Positions 24,134 to 33,860 of a stretch of DNA of 64,000 nucleotides are shown piece by piece (the first letter of the stretch is position 1; every line of letters starts with the position of its first letter). Both the position numbers and the translations under genes were made by a program. Source of the stretch: Karstenula rhodostoma CBS 690.94 (Eukaryota; Ascomycota; Dothideomycetes; Pleosporales; Didymosphaeriaceae). Below the pieces are notes generated by a model that was given only the letters and a program-made list of their open reading frames with translations, searched no databases and was not told the origin of the DNA. The stretch covers positions 1,741,666 through 1,805,665 of the forward strand of contig MU001496.1 of assembly GCA_010093485.1 (NCBI GenBank). Direction: 5' to 3'.

Positions 24134-24142
24134 TGAGGCTGC
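24134..24142. repeat. Right target-site duplication, TGAGGCTGC
   Basis: Exact copy of 20603-20611. It directly follows the right inverted repeat. Confidence 0.85.
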
Positions 24143-24548
24143 CCGCGTGATTCGGTCACGGTGCGCTGATATAGAAAATGGCCCACTGTATGGCCAGCGC
24201 AATATCAGGCAAGATTGAAGCGGTGTCTTCTGGACTCGGTCATGGTCACAGGACTAGCATCGCGACCGGTGGAGTTGATACAGCAGACCAACAGCAGGCG
24301 GGAAGCACCGTGGGGCCGTGCGGGAGCCCGAGCCCCAGAGCTTGGCGCTGCCTTAGATTCACGCACTCGACCTCATCCCATCACGCACCTCACCGTCACC
24401 GCTCACGACGCTGCACGCTGCCGCTTCCAATGCTCCTGGCCTGTCTGTGACTCGACCGCGCGCCCACACATCTCCCCTACGCCGCCAGAGCGTCGTGTCC
24501 TGAGGCCCGCCCAACCGCGCCCGCCTAGTACACAACACAACCGGCATC
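24143..24548. promoter_or_regulatory. WHI2 5' region beside the transposon
   Basis: About 400 bp between the transposon and the first usable WHI2 codon. It should contain the promoter, the leader and perhaps a short first exon with the true ATG. ATG codons occur (24178, 24192), but neither reads in frame into the conserved protein without splicing. I could not settle a donor/acceptor pair. Confidence 0.45.
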
Positions 24549-26189
24549 TTGTCGCATACACAGGCTTTCGATACCCACGGCTTGTCCGTAGTCACTCCTT
24601 TGCCTCACCATTCCTGCGACAGCAGCGAAACTCGTCCACCCTACACGGCCACTGCCTCCGCAGAAGACCCAGGAACTCTCGCTACCGCCGGTGAATCTCC
24701 GTACCCGCCTCCCTTATACTTTCCTCCGGAACACGGCAGCGAGGACTCCCACAAGGACTGCGACGAAGACGACAACGACTCGCCGCCAGCATTCACCCCT
24801 GCCCCGCCTTTCAGTTTTACCGGGTCTTCATCGTCTGCAACCGCCTCTGTCGAGACCAAGGCCGCGCTTCCACGCGACACAAAAGACGGGTCTAGCAGCA
24901 AGGATATCGACGACGGCGAACCGCCACCACCGTACAGCGAAGGATACAGTCCGCTTGAATCGTTCACATACGTCATGGCGTCTGCAGGAGGTCCCGCAAG
25001 CATCATCACGCAGGTGTCGCAGCAGAGCGCTGGCCCACCAATAAACACGCTCGGCGGATCCGATGAGAACATCACGCTCGAGCTGAGGTAGGCAGACCGT
25101 ATCGGCCAATTGCATCGAAGCTGACAACTCGCAGGGGATCGCGCTTCACCCTTTCTCGTGACGAGCTCCTAACCCTCCCAGAATTTGTTCTTCTCTCTCT
25201 CTTTCCCAACGGACTACTTCCCGATGGCCACATGAATCAGTATCACGACGGTGATGTATACCCGGTCGATGTTGGTGCCCCCGATTTCTCTTCTCCTCCC
25301 AACGTCCGCTTCAACTCGGTTCAAGCGATCCGTTACCATCTCTCCAACCCCGCATTATACGTATCTGACAATCTCTACGCTTCTCAGTATGACCCCAATT
25401 CACTGCAATACATGCTGGAGTTTTTCCGCACTGTAGCCCAGACCATTCCCGCGTCGCCTCCTTCTCCTTCTGCCGTCCTAGATCACCCGAGCGAAGCCCA
25501 CGCCATTGAGCCCATGCATGGTTCAGCACGAGACATGCTGCAGGACCGTGCGGGTATCATTGTGCTTCGAGAAGATTTGGATTTCTATGTGATCCCGCCC
25601 CACCGCGACATTTCTCAGCCCGACATGATCGAAGTAAAGCGAGCCGCCGGTGAGGCCCTTCTCCAGCAAGACGGTATCTTCTCCGGTCTGCGAAAGAGCG
25701 AGGAGCCCGGGACGACTGAGCAGCATCTGATCGAGATGCTGACTGCAGGGTGAGTACATCATTGTCTTTGCTTCCTTTCTCCTTGTCGCCTCTCTCCTTG
25801 TTCACCCATTACCCGTGGAAGACCCGCTTATTAAATTCAAATCTAGCGGCTTCAACCACGATGACCGATGGGGACACCGCGCCGGCGAGCCGAACAAGGC
25901 CGTGATATGCAGCATTGCACTGGCGCGTCTGCGAACCGATATCAAGGGAAATGACCTGGCCAACAGCAATGCGGTGGGTATGGCCCAGAAGCTGCTCCTC
26001 TTCTGGAGGAAGCCCGCACGGCGATGCTGGTGGGAGGGCGTGGAGCTCGACAACGTCAGGGGTGTGGAAGGCAAGCTCAAGGTGTGGATCAGAAGGGTCT
26101 GGACGCTGGAAATGGTACGCTCCGTCGCGATCACCTATGTTTTGCAGGGGTAGCTAACAGACTCACAGAGCGTCATCGGACTGCGCTGA
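24549..26189 (+). CDS. WHI2: Whi2-type BTB-domain stress regulator (about 480 aa; start unresolved)
   Basis: Exons: ?24549-25087, 25135-25749, 25847-26114, 26169-26189. Introns of 47, 97 and 54 bp join in frame. The N-terminal ~130 residues are acidic and Pro/Ser-rich. The conserved core begins YSPLESFTYVMASAGG and enters a T1/BTB-like domain (ENITLELRGSRFTLSRDELL). Strongly conserved family blocks follow: LQDRAGIIVLREDLDFYVIPP, GEALLQQDGIFSGLRKSEEP, GFNHDDRWGHRAGEPNKAVI, and the end VWTLEMSVIGLR. Yeast Whi2 works with the Psr1/Psr2 plasma-membrane phosphatases in the general stress response and restrains TORC1 when amino acids are low. The coordinate 24549 is a TTG, not an ATG; there is no in-frame ATG before the one inside the conserved core, so the real start probably lies in an upstream exon. 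Confidence 0.85.
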
Positions 26190-27980
26190 TAGCCGTACTC
26201 GAGCATCCATTTCCCCTTTGTCTATTTGGGGCATACTGCCCATTTCCCCGCCTGCCCTCCAGTCTGCCAACAGTCTTCTACCTTGATAAAAGGCGGGTGT
26301 CCGGTGCCTTTTTCTCCCTTTTTTTTCGTGTTTTCTTAGTTACTTTCGTTGTTTGATACCTCCTTCGAACTCCCGTGCTTTCCCGTTTGGGTGTAATTAA
26401 ACGCCACCGTAAGGGGTTCGTTCCAGGCAGCATTGTCATTGTCAGATATCCATACCATAGCAAGCGGCATTGTTTCCCTCGCTCGACACGATAGCATTTG
26501 GCAAGGAAGAGAGCGGTTGTGGTTGTGGTTGTGATTGTGGAGGGGATTTCAGCGCGGGGGATCAAGCGTGCATGCGTGGTTTGTTTGTGGGTTTTTTTTA
26601 CAGTGGCTGCTTTGGGAAGAAGACGTATATAAGTGTATAGAATGTAGGCATCAATGTGAGGATGTGTAATCTTGGCTTTGGGCTGGTGTTTGTTTGTCTT
26701 TGTGTTGGGATGTGGCGTGGCGTGGCGTGGCGTTGTAGGATTAATAGGCCTCAGAGGGACTTGGAGGGATGTGTTGACCCCGCGCAGACGGGCAAGAGAA
26801 ACACGGCTTCGGCTTAGGCTTGGGGGTAGGAGGTAGGAGGTAGGAGGTAGGATGAGGTAAAGTATCGTCGTCCGCCCCACGACCCGACCCTACGCGGCTG
26901 TCTTTCGGGCCAGCCCCTTGCTTGCTCCACGCACATTCCTCTCCCTCGGAAACGCCGCGCAGCACAGCACGCGAATGGAAACTCCCCCCCCTCTCTCTCT
27001 ATGCCTTTCTCGTATCGAGGCTTGGTGCGTACCTCTGCAAGCTGCTCGTGGCACGGTGTGGCACGGTGTGGGACGGTGTGGCGTGGCGTGGCGTGGCTGG
27101 AACGAGATGAGATGAGATGAAACGAAACGAAACGAAACGAAACGGCGGTTGGGACACGCATGCACATGCGCGGTAATATATTAGAAGGTTAGTGCATGCA
27201 GGTGTATGCTGTGGTTACTGCGTGGATTGCGCAGAGATGGAATGGAAAGATGGAAGACCACGAGAAGTCGGGTCATAACAGGCCAGGGGGGATGTACGAA
27301 AGGAACCGTAAGTTGCGGTGTTGTCACTCGGAGTATACACGGTGGGTGTATCGCCCGGGGGTACAGCGTCTGTGGTGGGAGCTGTCAATGCGGGCTACAT
27401 GTGCGGTGCTCTGTGCGGACTTGACGAGCACAGAGCGCAGAGCGAGTGCGTGGGGGTGAGGCAAGGAGATCCGCGGGTACGGACGGCGGCATGTGAGGGC
27501 GGGTGGTAGATGGGTTGGGGGTTGGGCAGCTCTGCGTCGACGCCGTGCAGTGACGAGATGCTACGTCGGAGGAGGAAGAAGCACAGGGACGACATGGGAC
27601 ATGGGGAAAGGCACGACGTCTCGCACCTCTGCAGGGGGATATGGGTCTCGTAGTTTGCGCGACTCGAGGCCGGCAAATTCTCTTCATTGTACAGTTGGTA
27701 TAGCTGCGGCGTTTTCGCTCCCACTACTTCTTATTCAATCCCGTTCCGTTCTTTCCATCCATCACCGCGGGTCTGGCCATAGTTGAAAGGCCAGACGGAT
27801 GATATGCATGTTCAAGCTATTATTAACGCCGGTAATACCCCGGCCCGTGATGCCCAGGCCCCCCCGAAATCTAAACAATTGGTGATGCCGTTGAGGCAAA
27901 AACTTTTCTTCATCGAAATGGTATCATCCCAACTCGTAACGTCGTGTTGAACTGCGAGCAAAATAGAAAGGAAAGCAAAT
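26190..27980. other. Convergent 3' region between WHI2 and the AHCY gene, microsatellite-rich
   Basis: The two genes converge, so this 1.8 kb holds both 3' ends. Short tandem repeats are dense: (GTGGC)4 at 26712-26731, GTAGGAG copies at 26826-26851, GGCGTGGCGT-like runs near 27080, and (AACGA)n at 27121-27144. Several open frames exist but have repeat-driven, unnatural composition. No gene is called. Confidence 0.55.
27121..27144. repeat. (AACGA)n pentanucleotide repeat
   Basis: Nearly five copies of AACGA, preceded by GATGA copies at about 27105-27120. Confidence 0.85.
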
Positions 27981-29390
27981 CTAGTAGCGGTAGATGTCGC
28001 TCTTGAAGGGGCCCTGCTTGGGCAGGCTGAGGTACTCGGCCTGGACGTCGGTGAGGACGGAGAGCTCGGCGTTGACGTGGGCGAGGTGGAGGTTGGCGAC
28101 CTGCTCGTCGAGCTGCTTGGGGAGCGTGTAGACGCCGACCTCGAGCTTGCCTGAGTTGCCGAACTCGATGAACTTCTTGGCGAAGGCATCGTCGCCCGCC
28201 TTGTAGAGGTAGATCTGGGCGAGGACCTGGTTGGTGAAGGAGCACGACATGACGAAGGAGGAGTGGCCCGTGGCACAGCCCAGGTTGACGAGACGGCCGT
28301 CGGCGAGGAGGATGATGTGGCGGCCGTTCTTCATGAGGTAGCGGTCGACCTGGGGCTTGATGTTGGAGACGGACTTTGCGTTGGCGCGGAGCCAGGCAAC
28401 GTCGATTTCGATGTCGAAGTGACCGATGTTGCAGACGATGGCGTCCTCGGGCATCTGCTCGAAGTGATCGCCGACGAGGATGTCACGGCAGCCGGTGGTG
28501 GTGACGAAGATCTGACCCTGGGAGGCAGCCTTCTCCATGGTGGTGACCTGGTAGCCGGAAACGGCGGCCTGGAGGGCGTTGATGGGGTCGATCTCGGTGA
28601 CGAGCACGCGGGCACCCATGCTGCGGAGAGCATCGGCACAGCCCTTGCCGACATCACCGTAGCCGGCAACGACGGCGACCTTACCAGCGATCATGACATC
28701 GGTGGCACGCTTGATGCCGTCGACGAGCGACTCGCGGCAGCCGTACAGGTTGTCGAACTTGGACTTGGTGACGGAGTCGTTGACGTTGATGGCGGGGACA
28801 AGGAGGCCGTGCTCCTTGTTCTTGAGCATTCGGTAGAGGTGGTGGACACCGGTGGTGGTCTCCTCGGACACACCGTAGCAGTCCTTGAGCATCTCGGGGT
28901 ACTTCTTGTGGACGAGGGCAGTGAGGTCGCCGCCGTCGTCGAGGATCAAGTTGAGGCGCTTGTCGTCCTTGAAGGCAGTGAGCTGCTGCTCGAGGCACCA
29001 CTCGTACTCCTCCTCGGTCTCGCCCTTCCAGGCGAAGACGGGCACACCGGCGGCGGCAATGGCGGCAGCGGCGTGGTCCTGGGTGGAGAAGATGTTGCAC
29101 GAGGTCCAGGTAAGCTCAGCACCGAGCTCCTTGAGGGTCTCGATGAGCACGGCCGTCTGGATGGCTGCGGGGTGTCAGCAGCGATAAGAGCAATCGGGGG
29201 GGAGTGTCTGCGTACTCATGTGCAGGCAGCCAGCAATGCGGGCACCCTTCAAGGGCTGCTCGCCGGCGTAACGCGTGCGGGTCTGCATCAGACCGGGCAT
29301 CTCATTCTCAGCGAGCTCGATCTCGCGGCGACCAAAGGCGGCGAGCGAGATATCGGCAACCTTGAAGGTGTGGGCGGGTTGTCCAGACAT
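27981..29390 (-). CDS. SAH1: Adenosylhomocysteinase (452 aa, 2 exons)
   Basis: Exons on the minus strand: 29390-29216 and 29164-27981. One 51-bp intron splits the Thr codon in [15 protein letters not shown]. The enzyme reversibly hydrolyses S-adenosylhomocysteine to adenosine and homocysteine and so relieves product inhibition of methyltransferases. Visible family marks: [22 protein letters not shown] near the N-terminus, DDGGDLT, the NAD-binding GYGDVGKG, and the C-terminal Lys-containing tail KSDIYRY. Length matches yeast Sah1 (449 aa). The enzyme is a cytosolic tetramer with tightly bound NAD in other species. The reading frame uses a strongly biased, C/G-ending codon set, as expected for a highly expressed gene, which also creates long open frames on the opposite strand. 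Confidence 0.97.
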
Positions 29391-30754
29391 GATTGCGGGT
29401 GGGGATGGGGTAATGGAGGAGAATTGGGTATATGGAGGGGGGGAGTGAAGGAGTGAGTGAGACTGGGAGGAAAGAAGGGTCTTTAGTGGAGGGGCAGAGC
29501 TTTTTGTCTCGTCGGCAGTTTGGGCCCCGCCGCAGAAGTCACCGACAACACCAACACCAACCAACCCCGCGCGAGGCGCTTAGGCCCGGGATTGCCCATG
29601 CCGTACCTCGCCCCTCGACACCGAGCACAGCAAAGCCCGGCGCGACAACGCTGCTGGAATTCCACCTGTTGAACAGACTGCCATGGCCGCTCCATTTGTT
29701 TTGTTGTCGCAATTTTTCCCATCTGCTAGGGCTGCTTCATGTTGGGCGAGACGCGCTCCCATTGGCCGCCCGTCTCGCTGACGGACGACCGACGTCAACC
29801 TCGGACCGGATGCTCCGACACCGAAGGATGCTACAAGTAGCAAAGACTGCATCTGCCTCCGCTACAACCAAGCATCTTTGAGGTCCTCCTGGTCGTTACT
29901 GAAGAAGACTGGACCTTCTGCCGTTGTTCTGAACGACTACCCAACGCTGTGTGTCCTCTACGTCCTGGCCAACTAGATTTCCCGACTCCCTTATGCCGGT
30001 CATGTTTCCCTTTACTACCCGTCGACGCTCGGTTTTTGCTATATATCGGACATTCTCCTCATCTTTTGCGTTAGGTCAGAAATCGGCACCCATCGGTTGG
30101 ACTAGCAATGTCCATCTCCGACGAGAGGCGACTTGGTCCGCCCTCGAGCGCCTTCATGGCGGCCTCGCATGACCCGACAAGCAGTGCGCGATGACAGACT
30201 GCCAAAAACGTCGACTATCTTGCTGGGACCCGCTGTGGGACCCGTTGCGGTGGTTCTTAGTTAGCTGACGCTTCAGGGTCCATCTTCAGCCCCATCGCTG
30301 ACCGGCACAGAATCGAAGCATAATAAACACGCTGGCAACCCTACAGGCTTGTAATGCTTTAACATATCCCTCCCCCGGGTGCACATCGCCTCTGTACCGA
30401 CCAGCAGACACGTGATCCCATCCATCTCCTCGCCGTCCATAACCAGACATGCCAGAAACTCTCTCTTCCGTGCAAGACATATTTCTTAGAACCATCCAGG
30501 GTCTGGGCTCAGGCGCTTACCATATTCTAACTCGGCCCTTCGTGTTGCTAATCGAGTATAGTGACGACCGCTTCAAGTACATGAATGCGTACCATCGCCA
30601 TTCTTGAGCTGCGTCCGCTGGCAAAGAACTGGTATCAGATCGGCGTTCTGAAATTCGAATACTATTATTAACAGAGAAAGAAGGATGTCATCGTCCTGAG
30701 GGGAGAGGGAGGAAGGGTCAATATCTAACAAACGGCAGGGAACGCCTGCGTGGC

Positions 30755-30755
<1 letters not shown>

Positions 30756-30785
<30 letters not shown>
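30756..30785. repeat. (TCG)10 microsatellite
   Basis: Ten exact TCG copies in non-coding sequence. Confidence 0.9.
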
Positions 30786-30809
30786 GTCTCAGTCAAATCG
30801 ATCCTGAGG

Positions 30810-31245
30810 ACCAGGTATTGTATCGGCACGCCTGCATTATATAAGCATCGCGCCGTTAAGGAGGATTTACAGTATACTAATAACAGCTATTTTACGCGCG
30901 TGCTGTTAATAACTAATAGAGTATAGGATAGAGGGAGCAACGCAGGCAGTAGTACCCGCCTATATACGCTTTTCTCTAGTCTTAACAAGAACTATCCTTT
31001 TTATCTATTAACGACTCTCTATCGTTAGAATTCTTATATATTAGCGGGTACGCGTTAAGCCTGTTTTAGCTAGCTTAGTACTATACCCTTTTTAGTTAGC
31101 CTATATATAGACGCTGGGCGCGCCTTAGCCACTTTTTTAGTCCCCCTTTATTCGTGCATTAGTAAAGTATAACGCGCCTTTTTGTCCCCCCTACTTTATT
31201 AAGTCACCCTACCTTATAGTGAATCTCTACAATATATCTAACAAT
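30810..31245. repeat. AT-shifted repeat relic with hairpin
   Basis: Base composition changes sharply to AT-rich with many TA steps and scattered GCGC islands, similar to the debris at 1000-1680. TAACAGC at 30881-30887 pairs with GCTGTTA at 30902-30908. It is probably an old transposon fragment partly mutated by RIP. No ends were identified. Confidence 0.5.
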
Positions 31246-32234
31246 TTCGACACCGCGAAAGATATCAGAGCGAAATTGGCTTAGATTCAACCGTAATCGA
31301 CCATGCAAGATGGCATAAAAACTACCAGAAAGGATGCGAACTGCCAGACCAGCATCTAACCCTATTCTCTACCACCCACTCACCCTACAAACCAGCCCGG
31401 ACGGTCCCAACTCCGATCAGTCCTCTCACACTGCATCACGCATCCCACCATTCCGTCTCCCACTCCAACGCACCGGACGCCTCATGGACTAAGCCGCCGT
31501 CTTCATCCCTACTACCGCATGTATCGTCGAAGACCTATCCCACCCTCACAATACCGCCGACGCCAAAAGATTTAGCCCCATCTTCACCCACACATCCACA
31601 GCCATCCAAACACGTCCATCCACAACTTTCCCGCCCTACACCAGCGCCTTGCCCCTGGACTTCGGCGATGAACCTCATCATCAGTTCAGCATAGTAAATG
31701 CGCTGCGCTAAAGACACTTTTCAAAATTCTTGCCAAAGTGTAAGAGCAGAGTCCGATGTAGATGAGAAGAACGCGCGGCCGGAATTGGACAAGACGGCAC
31801 CGAGCTGGCGACACATCAAGTGTGCCGCAGCATCTTTTAGTGCTCGAGGAGTAGGGAGATGTGTGAGCGTGGTGGACGGCACAACGCATATATATATATA
31901 CATATACCACGCCATGCCATCGACCATGCGGCTGCTCGCTTGAAAAATCGCGCGACGAGGCATGTGGTGTCTGTTTTGGGATGTCCACGCCACAGTCCTA
32001 TCAAATCAACTTCGAACGGCTTTGAGAGCGGTGCTACGCCATAAAGACCTGGCTTTCGAGTTTCCAGACTACCTCCCGCAGCACACGCATCAGAGCGGGG
32101 GTGGTTTCTTTTGGGATACACGCTGCCCGTTCATGTCGGATTCGAACGTCGGTTTTGGTGGGCTCGACGCCGTAGGGTTATCGGTTTCATCTTTTTTGAC
32201 CTTTGGAGATGGGATTAGAGTCCTCACAGATGCT

Positions 32235-33230
32235 TTCGCAGGGGGGTTTGTTTTAGTAGCTAGTCAACGCTGTATGTCATTTTTGGGAAACAGTATCTTC
32301 GTCCATAACGTCGTTGGTCCCACGGTTTGATGCACAGCGCCACCGTCGTTTCTTTCGGAAGTTTTGGATGCACGGCGGGGATCCTGCACATGCTTCTGCG
32401 AGGAGGTTTGTTTTAGTAGCGAGCGAGCCAGTCAACCGAAGGAGCATCCTGCTCGTCCATCACGCTTTAGGATGCCAACTTTTGGAGAGCGTCACAGCAC
32501 CATGGCCTTTCTTGCTTGTGGTTTTCTGGTTGTTGACTCGAACTACAAAGTAGTGTCCCGTAAAGCGATAGACAAACATAGACTGCCGTCCAAAAGTGAT
32601 ACAAAAGGAAGCGTTGTGAGTGGATAATAAACAAGGTTAGGAAGGCTTGGCGGCTCGCTATAAAACCTCGGTTAGGACACGATCGCTTTTTCTTGTTGGT
32701 TCCTTGCTTGTTACTTTGGGAAGAAATACACAGACGAACGCATACACACTGGCATTCTGGTCTTTGATAGCAAGTAGGGTTGGTAGCATCTGTGACTTTT
32801 GGCAACCATCCTGCTCGTGCATGGCATCAATGAGCCCTGGATCTTGGAGGGCGTCACGCCACAGCTCCATGGACATGTTCCCAGTCGCAATTTGACGGCG
32901 AGACGCAGGTCCGCACACATGCTTTTGGACGGTCTTCGTTTTAGTAGCCAGCTATCCCACACATACGTCCTATGACACAGCCTGCTCAGCTATAAGCTGT
33001 ATTTGTGTGGTCTTAGAGAACGTCACGCCGCAGCCACATACGCCTCTAGCTTGTTGCATTTTGGACCCAAGGCTCGGAGGCACATCATATAGTCGGTCCA
33101 AGTGTTTTGTAGTCCTCCAATCGCTATATGTGTCTTTTGGGAACCACCCCGCTCGTTCATAACTTCTTCAGATTATCGGATTTGGTAAGCCCCACGGCGC
33201 CGCAGCATCAGATGCATGGGTGTGAACTTT
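32235..33230 (-). repeat. Subfamily of array 2 with four related copies
   Basis: Within array 2 a longer segment is better preserved. CACA(N)ATGCTT...TTTGTTTTAGTAGC(G/T)AG occurs at about 32227-32265 and 32387-32425 (160 bp apart), with a weaker copy near 32914-32950. A second segment, CCTGCTCGTCCAT...TTGGAGAGCGTCAC...CCATG, recurs at about 32446, 32805, 32975 and 33150. These better-matched copies show that the pattern arose by tandem duplication and not by chance composition. Confidence 0.65.
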
Positions 33231-33506
33231 TAGAAACAACACGCGGGTCTACACATGTATCCTTTGACAACTGCTTTTAGTGGCGACATGCTGTGCCAAA
33301 GACCCGTGGAAGTCGTTAATGTGGACTACGATCGAGACAGAGACGCGCGGACGACATAAAACGACTTGTTTCGGGGGTTTTTCTTTTTAGGGCAAAGACG
33401 GGACGGAGGCGCCAGCACATAGGACCTTGTCCCGTTGGCTTTAGTGCTCCATGAACAGTCGAGTTGCGTGGTGTGCAGGCCGGGACGCAGGCATGAAGTA
33501 CACGTC

Positions 33507-33860
33507 CTAGCTACTGAGTTCATTTTGCCGCGGCCTTACAAAAGCGCGAAGTATATCCTTGCCAGTTTCACCAACGATGCCATCCTTCGACTCGGAGACG
33601 ATGACCGTGGCAGGTGACTGCATCGAGAAGAGTTTGAAGATGAGCTGGTTCGACGTCAACGGGTTATCCTTGTGGGCCTGTGGGAGTTCCGGGTCGTCTT
33701 TATGCCAGAACTTCCCCTGCCAGAAACAATAGTTCCCGTCAATTCGATTGGCGTCGATGCCGACATCTTCCAACACTTCGACGTCCGTGCCCGCCCAGAA
33801 TGTTGACAGATAATTGTTCGTAGAGTAGGTATTCTGTCGTACGTTGAAGGTGTAGTTCAT
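33507..33860 (-). CDS. Small ORF of unknown function inside array 2 (117 aa)
   Basis: An intact frame starts at ATG 33860 and ends at TAG 33507. The composition looks like a real protein and not like translated repeat: aromatic residues, Asn, Asp and Gly are well spread (for example NNYLSTFWAGTDVEVLEDVG and DGNYCFWQGKFWHKDD). Hallmark repeat motifs are absent within it but flank it on both sides. It has no signal peptide, no membrane segment and one cysteine. I do not recognise a family. It could be a lineage-specific gene, the last exon of a longer gene, or a fragment captured by the array. Only 11 sense codons lie upstream in frame before a stop. Confidence 0.4.
   Translation of the reverse strand: MNYTFNVRQNTYSTNNYLSTFWAGTDVEVLEDVGIDANRIDGNYCFWQGKFWHKDDPELPQAHKDNPLTSNQLIFKLFSMQSPATVIVSESKDGIVGETGKDILRAFVRPRQNELSS

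Larger units (their letters stand above)
29391..31700. other. Intergenic: AHCY promoter, (TCG)10 and an AT-rich relic
   Basis: 2.3 kb without a supported gene. The part next to 29390 is the AHCY promoter/leader and is pyrimidine-rich on the coding strand. (TCG)10 lies at 30756-30785. An AT-shifted block follows at 30810-31245. From about 31500 to 31700 one frame stays open for about 70 codons (AVFIPTTACIVEDLSHPHN...), but it follows an in-frame stop and has no start; it may be a gene fragment that I cannot name. Confidence 0.5.

Noticed and set aside
28263..29456. 397-codon open frame on the plus strand with Val/Gly/Asp-rich translation
   Set aside because: It is antisense to the adenosylhomocysteinase gene. 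Strong C/G-ending codon bias on the coding strand leaves the opposite strand open. No domain is visible.
29432..29881. 149-codon frame upstream of the AHCY gene
   Set aside because: It overlaps the AHCY promoter/leader, has no domain and no splice support, and its composition is not protein-like.
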